A stretch of DNA of 64,000 bases, taken from contig NAJO01000002.1 in assembly GCA_002077065.1 (NCBI GenBank), forward strand, positions 620,001 to 684,000, given 5' to 3'. Positions 52,287 through 61,252 of the stretch are shown here, piece by piece. The stretch is from Cryoendolithus antarcticus (lineage: Eukaryota > Ascomycota > Dothideomycetes > Cladosporiales > Cladosporiaceae). A program made the translations under genes and the position numbers. The notes under the pieces are model-generated. The model worked only from the letters and a program-made list of their open reading frames with translations. It did not search any database and was not told where the DNA came from. The first letter of the stretch is position 1, and each line of letters opens with the position of its first letter.

Positions 52287-52622
52287 ATGTTAGGTCTCCG
52301 TCCACGACCACAGCTGCGAGCAAGACAATCCTTCATCGACCTCATCTCCGTCCGTGACATTGACAAGAAGTCTGTCGCACCGCTATCAGAGCTCGACTCT
52401 CCACCCGCATCACCTCCAGGCTCCCCACTCCGAGCCTTAGACCGCCCACATCTACCACCGCCAGTCGAGGTAGCTTTGCCAGACAGTCCTACGCGATCAC
52501 CCGCTGTGTCCCCCTCGAGAGAACACACGGATCCATTCCTGGAAGAGCAACAACCGCCAGCTCCATCAGCTGAAGCAAGACATCACCAAGAACAAGCAAA
52601 TCCCACCCCAACACCCACTACA
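52287..52622 (+). other. Open, Pro/Ser-rich coding-like frame directly upstream and in frame with VMA1
   Basis: From ATG 52287 the frame is open for 112 codons and runs without a stop into the normal VMA1 start at 52623. It reads like protein: [20 protein letters not shown], then [20 protein letters not shown] and repeated S-P motifs. It stays open above 52287 too, but without ATG. Known V-ATPase A subunits start at the equivalent of 52623, so this could be a long 5' leader, an uncommon N-terminal extension, or the last exon of an overlapping transcript. Confidence 0.4.
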
Positions 52623-54542
52623 ATGGGTTCCACCGCCGACACCGACCCCCAAACGGGGTCCATCTTCTCCATCTCAGGTCCCGTCATCGTCGCCGAGAAC
52701 ATGATCGGCTGCGCCATGTACGAGCTCTGCAAAGTCGGCCACGACAACCTCGTCGGTGAAGTTATCCGCCTAGATGCCGACAAAGCCACCATCCAAGTCT
52801 ACGAGGAGACTGCCGGCGTCACTGTAGGCGATCCTGTGATCCGCACTGGCAAGCCGTTGTCAGTCGAGCTTGGACCGGGGTTGATGGAGACGATATACGA
52901 TGGGATTCAGCGGCCGTTGAAGAGTATTGCTGAGGTCAGCGATAGTATTTATATCCCGAGGGGTGTGGATGTGCCGAGTTTGAACAGGGAGAAGAAGTGG
53001 AAGTTCACGCCTAGTGATAAGTTCAAGGAGGGTGATCACATCACGGGAGGCGACTGCTTTGGTACGGTCTACGAGAACAGTCTGCTAGATGTCCATCGCA
53101 TTCTACTTCCCCCTAGAGCAAAGGGAACGATCAAGAAGATGCCCAAGGAGGGCGAGTACACTGTTGACACCGAGATCTTGTAGCTGGATTTCGAGGGCAA
53201 GTCGTCGAAGTACAGCATGATGCACCAGTGGCCGGTGCGTGTGCCCAGGCCGACTGCGGAGAAGCTGTCCTCGCAGGAGCCGTTCATTGTCGGGCAGAGA
53301 GTGTTGGATGCGCTGTTCCCTAGTGTGCAGGGTGGGACTGTGTGCATTCCTGGCGCTTTTGGGTGTGGCAAGACCGTCATCTCGCAGTCTGTGTCAAAGT
53401 TCTCGAACAGTGATATAATTATCTATGTTGGATGGTGAGTGACTGTCGTGGATCAGAACTGCGAATGGGAGCTGACTTATGATAGTGGCGAGCGTGGCAA
53501 CGAGATGGCTGAAGTGTTGATGGATTTCCCAGAGGTGAGTACACTTCTCAGAGCCACAGATCAACAACACTGACAAGTCATACAGCTCACAATCGACATC
53601 GACGGCCGCAAGGAGCCCATCATGAAGCGTACCTGCCTCATTGCCAACACCTCCAACATGCCAGTGGCAGCCCGTGAGGCTTCCATCTACACTGGGATTA
53701 CAGTAGCTGAATATTTCCGCGATCAGGGCAAGGATGTCGCTATGATGGCCGACTCCACCTCCCGCTGGGCTGAGGCCCTTCGTGAGATCTCCGGTCGTCT
53801 CGGAGAGATGCCGGCAGATCAAGGTTTTCCTGCCTATTTGGGAGCCAAGCTCGCCTCCTTCTACGAGCGTGCCGGCCGTGTCGTCGCGCTCGGCTCACCA
53901 GACCGCAAAGGCTCCGTCTCCATCGTCGGCGCCGTTAGCCCGCCAGGTGGCGATTTCTCTGATCCAGTCACCAGCTCCACGCTCGGTATCGTGCAAGTCT
54001 TCTGGGGTCTTGATAAGAAGCTCGCCCAGCGCAAGCACTTCCCCTCAATCAATACCTCGCAGTCCTACACAAAGTACACCTCAGCCCTGCAGCCGTACTA
54101 CGCCAAGAACAACCCCGAGTTCCCTCAGCTCGCCAACCGCATCAAAGAGCTTCTATCCAACTCCGAAGAACTCGACCAAGTCGTGCAGCTAGTCGGCAAG
54201 TCCGCGCTCGGCGACCCCGATAAGATCACTCTCGACACCGCTACCTTGATCAAAGAAGATTTCCTGCAGCAGAACGGGTACTCTGACTACGACCAGTTCT
54301 GCCCTATGTGGAAGACGTTCTGGATGATGAAAAACATGATGGCGTATCACGATGAGGCGCAGAAGGCGATTGGGCAGGGCCAGAACTGGAGCAAGGTGAG
54401 GGAGGCTACGAGTGAGATTCAGAATGGTCTGAGGAATATGAAGTTCGAGTTGCCGAATGAGGGAGAGGAGGCGATTGTGAAGAAGTACGAGGAGCTGAAT
54501 TCGAAGTTGATGGAGAAATTTGCGGGGGTTGTTGATGAGTAG
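52623..54542 (+). CDS. VMA1: V-type proton ATPase catalytic subunit A, with an in-frame TAG at codon 187
   Basis: Three exons, 52623-53434, 53486-53534 and 53586-54542, with two 51-nt introns (GTGAGT donors, GATAG and TACAG acceptors), give 605 codons. All hallmarks are present: [20 protein letters not shown], the P-loop [30 protein letters not shown] and [20 protein letters not shown], then [20 protein letters not shown]. The frame is broken once, by TAG at 53181-53183, between VDTEIL and [13 protein letters not shown]. Relatives carry Glu at that place, and no plausible intron removes it without losing frame. From family knowledge this is the ATP-hydrolysing V1 subunit that acidifies vacuoles. 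If the stop is real, only a 186-residue fragment would be made without readthrough. The first intron splits the Cys codon where yeast VMA1 carries its intein. Confidence 0.93.
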
Positions 54543-55016
54543 GTCGGTGGTAGTAGTCTGGGGCATTAAGGGAGTGTTTGTTTGTGTATAGCGGTCAATA
54601 GAATGAGTGAGCTACAATTTTGTCCCACTAATGTAGCATCGAACGTAATATTATATATGACATTGTGATATTCTGGTAGTACCTTGATACTCTCATTCCA
54701 CGGACTCACTGGTGCCTCAGGCCGGAGGACAACGCCACACCTTATGCACTGCACAGCCACGGGATGACATCTGTTGAACGTGCGGTGGACGCGTGCACGA
54801 GTACGATTAAGGGACGCAAGTAGGCAGACGAATTCAAAGCGATATTACCTGACCTACTTCTGTCGCCGCTACTGCTTCTGCGTCCTCACTTACCGGCGAC
54901 TTGGCCTATCGATACTTCAGCATACTTGTCCTTGCCCAACTCAACAAACAGGCCAAGAACACGCACATATCTTGAGACCTGGGCCAGGCCAGGCTATAAA
55001 CACACATTTGCCAACA
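54543..55016. other. 474-bp spacer between VMA1 and VPS1
   Basis: Same-strand neighbours; this is the VMA1 3' flank and VPS1 promoter. No extra gene or clear element recognised. Confidence 0.4.
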
Positions 55017-57249
55017 ATGGCGCAAACGAATCCAAATGCGTACGTAGTGCTGGTGATGTTGTCTAGACTGATCGCACATACTGACGAGAGGCGATCACAG
55101 CATCAATGTCAACGACCCTGGCCTCATTACCCTCGTCAACAAACTCCAGGATGTGTTCACCACAGTCGGCGTCCAGAACCCCATCGATCTCCCTCAAATA
55201 GCAGTCGTCGGCTCGCAGTCCAGCGGCAAATCCTCTGTGCTCGAGAACATCGTTGGTCGCGACTTCCTCCCCAGAGGCACAGGTATCGTGACCAGGCGGC
55301 CGCTTATCCTGCAACTCATAAACCGACAAGGCGCCGCTAGCACACCCACAGAGAACGGCGTCAACGGCGACACGAAGAAGATCGACTCCAGCGATGCGGC
55401 GAGCAACAGCGACGAGTGGGGAGAGTTCCTGCACATCCCGGGGCAAAAGTTCTACGACTTCAATAAGATCCGGGAGGAGATCGTGAAGGAGACTGAGAGC
55501 AAGACTGGCAAGAATGCTGGTATCTCGCCCGCGCCGATCAACCTAAGGATCTACTCGCCGAACGTGCTCACACTAACGCTGGTGGATTTGCCTGGGCTGA
55601 CGAAGGTGCCTGTGGGCGACCAGCCGAGGGATATTGAGAGGCAGATTAGAGAGATGGTGTTGAAGCAGATTAGCAAGCCGAATGCTATTATACTTGCTGT
55701 CACGGCTGCGAACACGGATCTGGCGAACTCGGATGGCTTGAAGCTTGCAAGAGAGGTGGATCCCGAGGGGCAGAGGACGATCGGTGTGTTGACGAAGGTG
55801 GACTTGATGGACGATGGTACCGATGTTGTGGATATCTTGGCCGGGCGCATCATTCCTCTACGGCTAGGCTACGTCCCCGTAGTCAACAGAGGACAGAGGG
55901 ATATCGAGAACAAGAAGGCGATCTCATACGCGCTGGAGAACGAGAAGAACTTCTTCGAGAACCACAAGGCGTACCGGAATAAGGCATCATACTGCGGAAC
56001 GCCATATCTGGCACGAAAGCTGAATCTCATCCTCATGATGCACATCAAGCAGACCCTCCCCGATATTAAAGCGCGCATACAAGCCAGCTTGCAGAAGTAC
56101 GGCGCAGAGCTGGCAAGCTTAGGTGACAGCATGCTGGGCAACAGTGGTAACATCGTTCTCAACATCATCACCGAGTTCTCAAACGAATACCGCACAGTCC
56201 TGGAAGGCAACAGCGTCGAGCTGTCCTCTGTCGAACTCTCAGGCGGCGCACGCATATCCTTCGTCTACCACGAACTCTACTCCAACGGCGTCAAAGCCGT
56301 CGACCCCTTCGACCAAGTAAAAGACATCGATATCCGCACAATCCTCTACAACTCCTCCGGCTCCTCGCCCGCGCTCTTCGTAGGCACCACAGCTTTCGAA
56401 CTTATCGTGAAACAGCAGATCAAACGCCTCGAAGAGCCCTCACTCAAGTGCGTGTCGCTAGTCTACGACGAGCTCGTGCGAATCCTCGGCCAATTACTGA
56501 ACAAGCCCATGTTCCGCCGCTACCCTGGCATCAAAGAACGCCTCCACGCAGTCGTCATAGCCTTCTTCAAGAAATCCATGGACCCGACCAACAAGCTCGT
56601 CCGCGACCTTGTAGCCATGGAGTCCTGCTACGTCAACACCGGGCACCCGGATTTCCTGAACGGCCACCGCGCCATGGCGATTGTAAACGAGCGGCATAAC
56701 GCTGCGAAACCGGTGCAAGTCGACCCAAAGACTGGCAAGCCGCTGCCTCCGAGCGCTGCGCCGCCGAGGAGCGCGAGCCCTAGTCTGGACGGCACGAATG
56801 GGCAGGATAGTGGATTCTTCGGGAGTTTCTTTGCGAGCAAGAGCAAGAAGAAGATGGCTGCCATGGAAGCGCCGCCGCCTATGCTTAAGGCTAGTGGCAC
56901 GCTGAGTGAGAAGGAGACGCAGGAAGTTGAAGTCATCAAGCTGCTGATCAACTCATACTACAATATTGTGAGGCGAACGATGATTGATATGGTGCCCAAG
57001 GCTATCATGCTGAATCTTGTCACGTGAGTACTAACCGATGCGCAACCGCAATGATGTGGAATGCTGACTATTCATCACAGGATGACGAAAGAAGAGATGC
57101 AGCGAGAGTTGCTGGAGCAGATGTACCGGACTAAAGAACTTGACGAGCTGCTTAAGGAGAGCGACTATACGATCCGACGAAGGAAGGAATGCCAGCAGAT
57201 GGTGGAGAGCTTGAGCAGAGCAAGCGAGATTGTCAGCCAGGTACAATAA
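55017..57249 (+). CDS. VPS1: Dynamin-like GTPase Vps1
   Basis: Three exons, 55017-55039, 55101-57023 and 57081-57249, with introns of 61 and 57 nt, give 704 residues. Exon 1 encodes only MAQTNPNA; the splice leads into [20 protein letters not shown]. The GTPase motifs are intact: G1 [21 protein letters not shown]2 region [14 protein letters not shown]3 [10 protein letters not shown] and G4 [11 protein letters not shown]. The middle domain ([20 protein letters not shown]) and the GED ([20 protein letters not shown]) are complete, with a variable loop ([14 protein letters not shown]) between. [20 protein letters not shown] and the absence of a PH domain place it with Vps1 rather than Dnm1. From family knowledge it acts in vacuolar sorting, peroxisome fission and endosomal membrane scission. 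Confidence 0.94.
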
Positions 57250-57448
57250 GCGAGCTGCGATGGGAGTACGAGGTGGACGGGTCCCTATGATAAATCGAAG
57301 GACAGCGGCGCGATGGGATGGCTGCACATGTGAGAGAGCTCTTAGATATCCATGGCAGCGAGATTTTGTAGACGGGAAAATCACTATCAAGTAGATGTCG
57401 TGATGCACTTGATGAGCTTCCTCGCATTAACTGCTCTGTACGGCGCCT

Positions 57449-58258
57449 TTAAGCAGCCTCGAACACCTCCCTAAACACCCTCAGATTCTTCTCCCCGGCC
57501 GGCCCAGCAGCGTACACGGCGAACACCACGTTCTCGAACCAGCCCTCGAACTCGGCACTCTCGAGTGCCGCTTTCATCTCCCTCGCCACCGCTCTGGATG
57601 GACAGCCAAAAGCGCCACAACCCATCGCCCCTAGCACCAGCTTTGTCACGCCGTTAGTCGCAGCAAGCCGTAGCGTGAGCAGGATTTTCTGCTGCATTTC
57701 TTGCAGATCGGACTCCTTAGCGAAGTCCTTCCCATCCTTCGTCACGGCTGGCCAGCGCGGCGCAGCGATCGTGATCACAGCCACACTATGCCTGCTCTCG
57801 ATGGGTAGGTCGACGAGATTTTTGGCTAGCGTGTCTTTGAAGACCACCACATCCGGAGAGAAGATCGCCGCGCAGGAGTTGCTGGGAAAGGGATACCATT
57901 CCTCCTTCAAAGTGTCATACAACGTGGAGGAGTAGCACAGAGCTTCTTCCTGCGTGGTGGAGAGCGTGTGGCGCCAGCCGCCTGCGCGGCGAGTTTCGGA
58001 GGCGAGGTTCAGGACGCCGGTCTTGCCCGGTGAGGGAGGCAGGGTCCGGGCGAGGGCGAAGGCGTCGGAGTTGTGGATTCTGACGTGAGAGCAGGAGAGG
58101 GAGGGGTAGAGAGGGTGGGAGGGGGTTAGGGGAGGGAGGAGGGAAGGGACGAAGGTACTTGAGAGGACTGCCTGCGAATTTGGGGACGAGGCGGCGATAG
58201 AGGCGGTGCGAGCGATGGTGTCTTCGCAGGCGCGTTGGCGCGCGACAAGGTTGAGCAT
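57449..58258 (-). CDS. Microbial-type poly(ADP-ribose) glycohydrolase-like protein (TIGR02452/DUF2263)
   Basis: 269 residues in one exon from ATG 58258; the frame is open a little further up without ATG, so an upstream exon is possible. The family signature is present in altered form: VLNLASETRRAGGWRHTLST followed by TQEEALCYSSTLYDTL. The two catalytic Glu of QEE are kept, but the canonical GGG loop reads AGGW. Downstream macrodomain features are normal: FSPDVVVFKDT, VAVITIAAPRWPAV and the nucleotide-binding LVLGAMGCGAFGCPSRAVAR. From family knowledge such proteins remove ADP-ribose from proteins or bind it. The altered glycine loop makes hydrolase activity less sure. It is convergent with VPS1, 199 bases apart. 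Confidence 0.85.
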   Translation of the reverse strand: MLNLVARQRACEDTIARTASIAASSPNSQAVLSSTFVPSLLPPLTPSHPLYPSLSCSHVRIHNSDAFALARTLPPSPGKTGVLNLASETRRAGGWRHTLSTTQEEALCYSSTLYDTLKEEWYPFPSNSCAAIFSPDVVVFKDTLAKNLVDLPIESRHSVAVITIAAPRWPAVTKDGKDFAKESDLQEMQQKILLTLRLAATNGVTKLVLGAMGCGAFGCPSRAVAREMKAALESAEFEGWFENVVFAVYAAGPAGEKNLRVFREVFEAA

Positions 58259-58952
58259 CTTGTCAGTGCCGCAGGATCCTTGAGAGTGGTATTTGGAGAG
58301 TTTTGAAGAATTACAGGAATGCCCACCGTACCTGTCTACCTCACCTCTGTGAGCGCTGTGGGCGTGTGAAGGTTGCCACCTACGAAGCTGGCTGCCTCAA
58401 AGTCAGAGGAGTAATTCCAGGCAACCATCATTCATCTCATGGTTTCGCGGCTTATCTCCTACACACCATACTACCAACTTTGACTCTAGAACCTGTCATC
58501 ATTTCGCTAATAATCTGCACAGGATGGATGAGTTTGTTCTCCGGATCATGCATGTCGTGTTGTGTCCGAATTTGAAACACCGTCCGCTGCTACTGACAGA
58601 TCTGAGCGGATATATAGACGACTTTATCTCACCCGGCCGTCAAACTCATCTCAACTCTCGACAAGAACACGCACTTTCACGTGCTAGCGATGGGATCTGA
58701 CATGCTAAGCCTTGTCCAGCAAGAGGTAGAGGGTCCGTTCGGGGCCAGAACAAGCCGCGGTATCGCGGTACCTTGAACCCCTCTCCAGAGGCTGAAGAGC
58801 TACCTCACCTTAAGTACAGCTGCTGGTGGGCTAGACTTCCCAATGATATTTCTTTTCCATTCCGCCTTCTTGCAAGAACAGATCGCTGAGAAGAAGTTCG
58901 CAACAGCCAGAGGAACTAGGACATCTCAATCCTCCTCAAGCAAATACCCATC
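58259..58952. other. 694-bp divergent spacer
   Basis: Between the PARG-like gene and the hydrolase gene, which point away from each other. Small frames only. It must contain both promoters; no specific site stood out. Confidence 0.4.
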
Positions 58953-60072
58953 ATGGCGCCTGCAGAAGCAACAATTGGCGACAAGCTGGCCATTCTCCCG
59001 AAAGTCTTCGCCGCACTCGGCGCAGCACTGACTCAACTCGCGCTGTACCCAATCTACGGGGATTCGAAAGACACTGGTGCCTTCCGATGGGCACTGTATG
59101 GAACATTCCGTAGTCTCCTCGCCAGCCTCACGCCTGTTCAAGAAGCGGTGGCCTTCCCGAAAACGGTAACTGTCTACCGATCAATTGCAAAAGCTCAGAA
59201 ATTTGATCCTGTGGTTGAGAAGACGCCTGGAGGTGTCGAAGTCTGCTGGTTTGGCTCTAAGACAGCAGACAAGCTTGTACTGTACTTTCACGGCGGCGGC
59301 TACGCAATCTCAGCCTCGGATGGTCACATCAAGTGGCTCTCATCGCTACAGAAGGACTTGAGTGCTGCAGGGAAGTCTGTGGCGATTGCTGTGCCGGCGT
59401 ATACGCTGTCGTCGACTGCGCCGTACCCCCAGCAACTGAAGGAGGCTGTCGAGGTGACAAATTGGCTGCTGAATGATCAAGGCCGGAAGTCAAGTGATGT
59501 TTGTTTCTCTCGCTCGCTCTGGGAACACAGCTCTAATAAGATCCCAGATCGTGCTTTCCGGCGACTCCGCAGGTGGCAATCTCACCCTAGCTCTCATCTC
59601 CCACATCCTCCATCCGCACCCACAAATCCCGACCAAAATCTCGCTATCCTCTCCCTTCGCTGGCACAGCTCTCATCTCTCCCTGGTGTAAATTCTCCGGC
59701 GACGCGTCTTTTGTCCGCAATTTCTCAACTGACTACATCGCCAACGCTACCGGCGACCGCTGGGGCAAGCAATTCCTCGGCGGCGCGCCTCACGATCAAT
59801 ACAATTATCCACTGAGTGCTGACGTGACGTGGTGGAGCGGGATTGAGAGAGTGACTGCGGGACTGTTGGTTAATGGAGGGAGTAACGAGGTGCTGATCGA
59901 TAGTATCGAGGCTACTGCGAAGACGCTGAAACAGGCTTGGCAGGGAACTGAGACGTTGATCTTGCCGGGTGCGCATGAGGGCATGATTATGGATGTTACG
60001 TTGGGGTACACGGGGAAGGCGGAGGCGACGAAGGCGATTGAGAGTTGGATTCTGAAGCAGTGGTCGAGCTGA
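58953..60072 (+). CDS. Alpha/beta hydrolase of the hormone-sensitive-lipase (fold-3) type
   Basis: Two exons, 58953-59498 and 59548-60072, with a 49-nt intron (GTTTGT to CCCAG, CTAAT branch), give 356 residues. I chose this splice because it restores GRKSSDIVLSGDSAGGNL, matching the family nucleophile elbow; two other in-phase splices (59489-59540 and 59494-59530) are less good. The oxyanion motif is LYFHGGGYAISASDGH, the Ser nucleophile lies in GDSAGG, and the likely catalytic His is in LPGAHEGMIMD. A hydrophobic N-terminal segment (FAALGAALTQLALYPIYG) could anchor it in a membrane. HGGG plus GDSAGG places it with fungal esterases such as steryl-acetyl hydrolase relatives; the substrate is unknown. 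The GTTTGT donor is unusual but also occurs in the GH3 gene nearby. Confidence 0.87.
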
Positions 60073-60537
60073 GCTGACGTTCGCGGGTCAGATGTGCCAA
60101 TACTAATTGTGAAGGCCCTTCCAAGCTGTGACCCGAAGCTGCGCAGCACAGGAAGGCAGCAAGATACCAACTCGATCGCAAAATGGCTCTTTGGAGGAGC
60201 AGTGGCCCACTTGCTGGTCTCACGAGTCACGACGCCACGATGTTAGGAAGATGTCTCTCATGCGTCAAGAGATGGACTTAATCTACGTGTATAGCGAGAT
60301 CACACAGTACGCAAGTAACTGAATCTACCCGTTTCGACCAGTTCTCCGCATTGTCTTACTTCGCACACCGTCCTACAACTCAGGTGTGTTCGTTACTTGT
60401 TGTTTGTAGTATCACCGGTAAGCGGCGGATCAATTGTATTCGTGGCAGGGCTATTGCAGTCGTTGCCGATGCCCGAGTACGGCTCGTCCGCCAGAGAAGG
60501 CTAGCACAGTCTCAGCAACCACCTTGCGATATGCTCA
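60073..60537. other. 465-bp convergent spacer
   Basis: 3' flanks of the hydrolase and of the small secreted protein gene. Nothing else recognised. Confidence 0.4.
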
Positions 60538-60896
60538 TCAGCTGTATCTCATCCGGACAAGACCTTCCTCAGGGTTTGGCTTATACTCCACACAACAATA
60601 CGGGATCGTTTGCACGCCGTTGTACAAGGGGCAGGTGTAGATCGTGCTCAAGAGGTATTGTCCTTTCGTTGCTGTGGAATGGAATCAATCACTGAGATGT
60701 AAGTTTGTGCCGTGCGCCAGATATTACCTGGCTCGGAGAGGAAATCGATGGAGTTGTCACTGGCAGAGCATAGGCCAGCAGGTCGTGATGAGGTACAGGT
60801 GAAGTATCCCGCGGGAGGAGTGATGCCGAGGAGACGTGTGGCAAGTGTCGGCGTGGTTATGCCGGCGACGAGAACGAGGAAGCTAGAGGTGAGCAT
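60538..60896 (-). CDS. Small secreted cysteine-containing protein (candidate effector-like)
   Basis: Two exons, 60896-60728 and 60671-60538, with a 56-nt intron (GTAATA to TTCCACAG), give exactly 100 residues and end in two tandem TGA codons. The N-terminus MLTSSFLVLVAGITTPTLA is a good signal peptide. The mature part has five Cys, in GYFTCTSSRPAGLC and in STIYTCPLYNGVQTIPYCC with VEYKPNPEE following. The unspliced frame gives an 82-residue version with only two Cys. The spliced form is preferred because it has a normal intron length and adds a Cys- and Tyr-rich domain. I recognise no named family; it is not a class I hydrophobin (needs eight Cys) or a LysM protein. It may be an apoplastic or cell-surface protein. 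It is embedded among hydrolase genes near the right edge. Confidence 0.65.
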
Positions 60897-61252
60897 GATT
60901 GAAGTTGAGCGCTTTGATTTCGAAGGATTTGTAGCAGACTGAGTTGGCGGGACGATGGGGATGACTGCGAGGTACTGCCCCTGACCCAGAGTACTTATAG
61001 ACCGGCGACGCCTGTCCTCGCCGCCAACACATCATTTCGCATGATTTATACGGCGTTAGCCTCAGTAGCATGACAGCGAAGTCCGTTCTCTCCGTGATCA
61101 CAAATCTCGATGCTGGCGGAGTATCTGTTCATACAGCATCCGAAAGTGCTAAGTCCGTTCGAATATTCTTTGTCTCTGCACAACGCCACACCGCATCGCC
61201 AGGGGCTTTGTGGCTTGGACAGCTCTCACCCTGCGCTCTCAACCTTTAGCAC
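60897..61252. other. 356-bp spacer
   Basis: Promoter side of the small secreted protein gene and 3' flank of the GH3 gene. No element recognised. Confidence 0.4.

Noticed and set aside
15342..54542. Reassignment of TAG to Glu in this organism
   Set aside because: TAG ends many intact genes in this window at the expected C-terminus (APC6, MRPL1, CAB5, condensin, the racemase and VMA1 itself).
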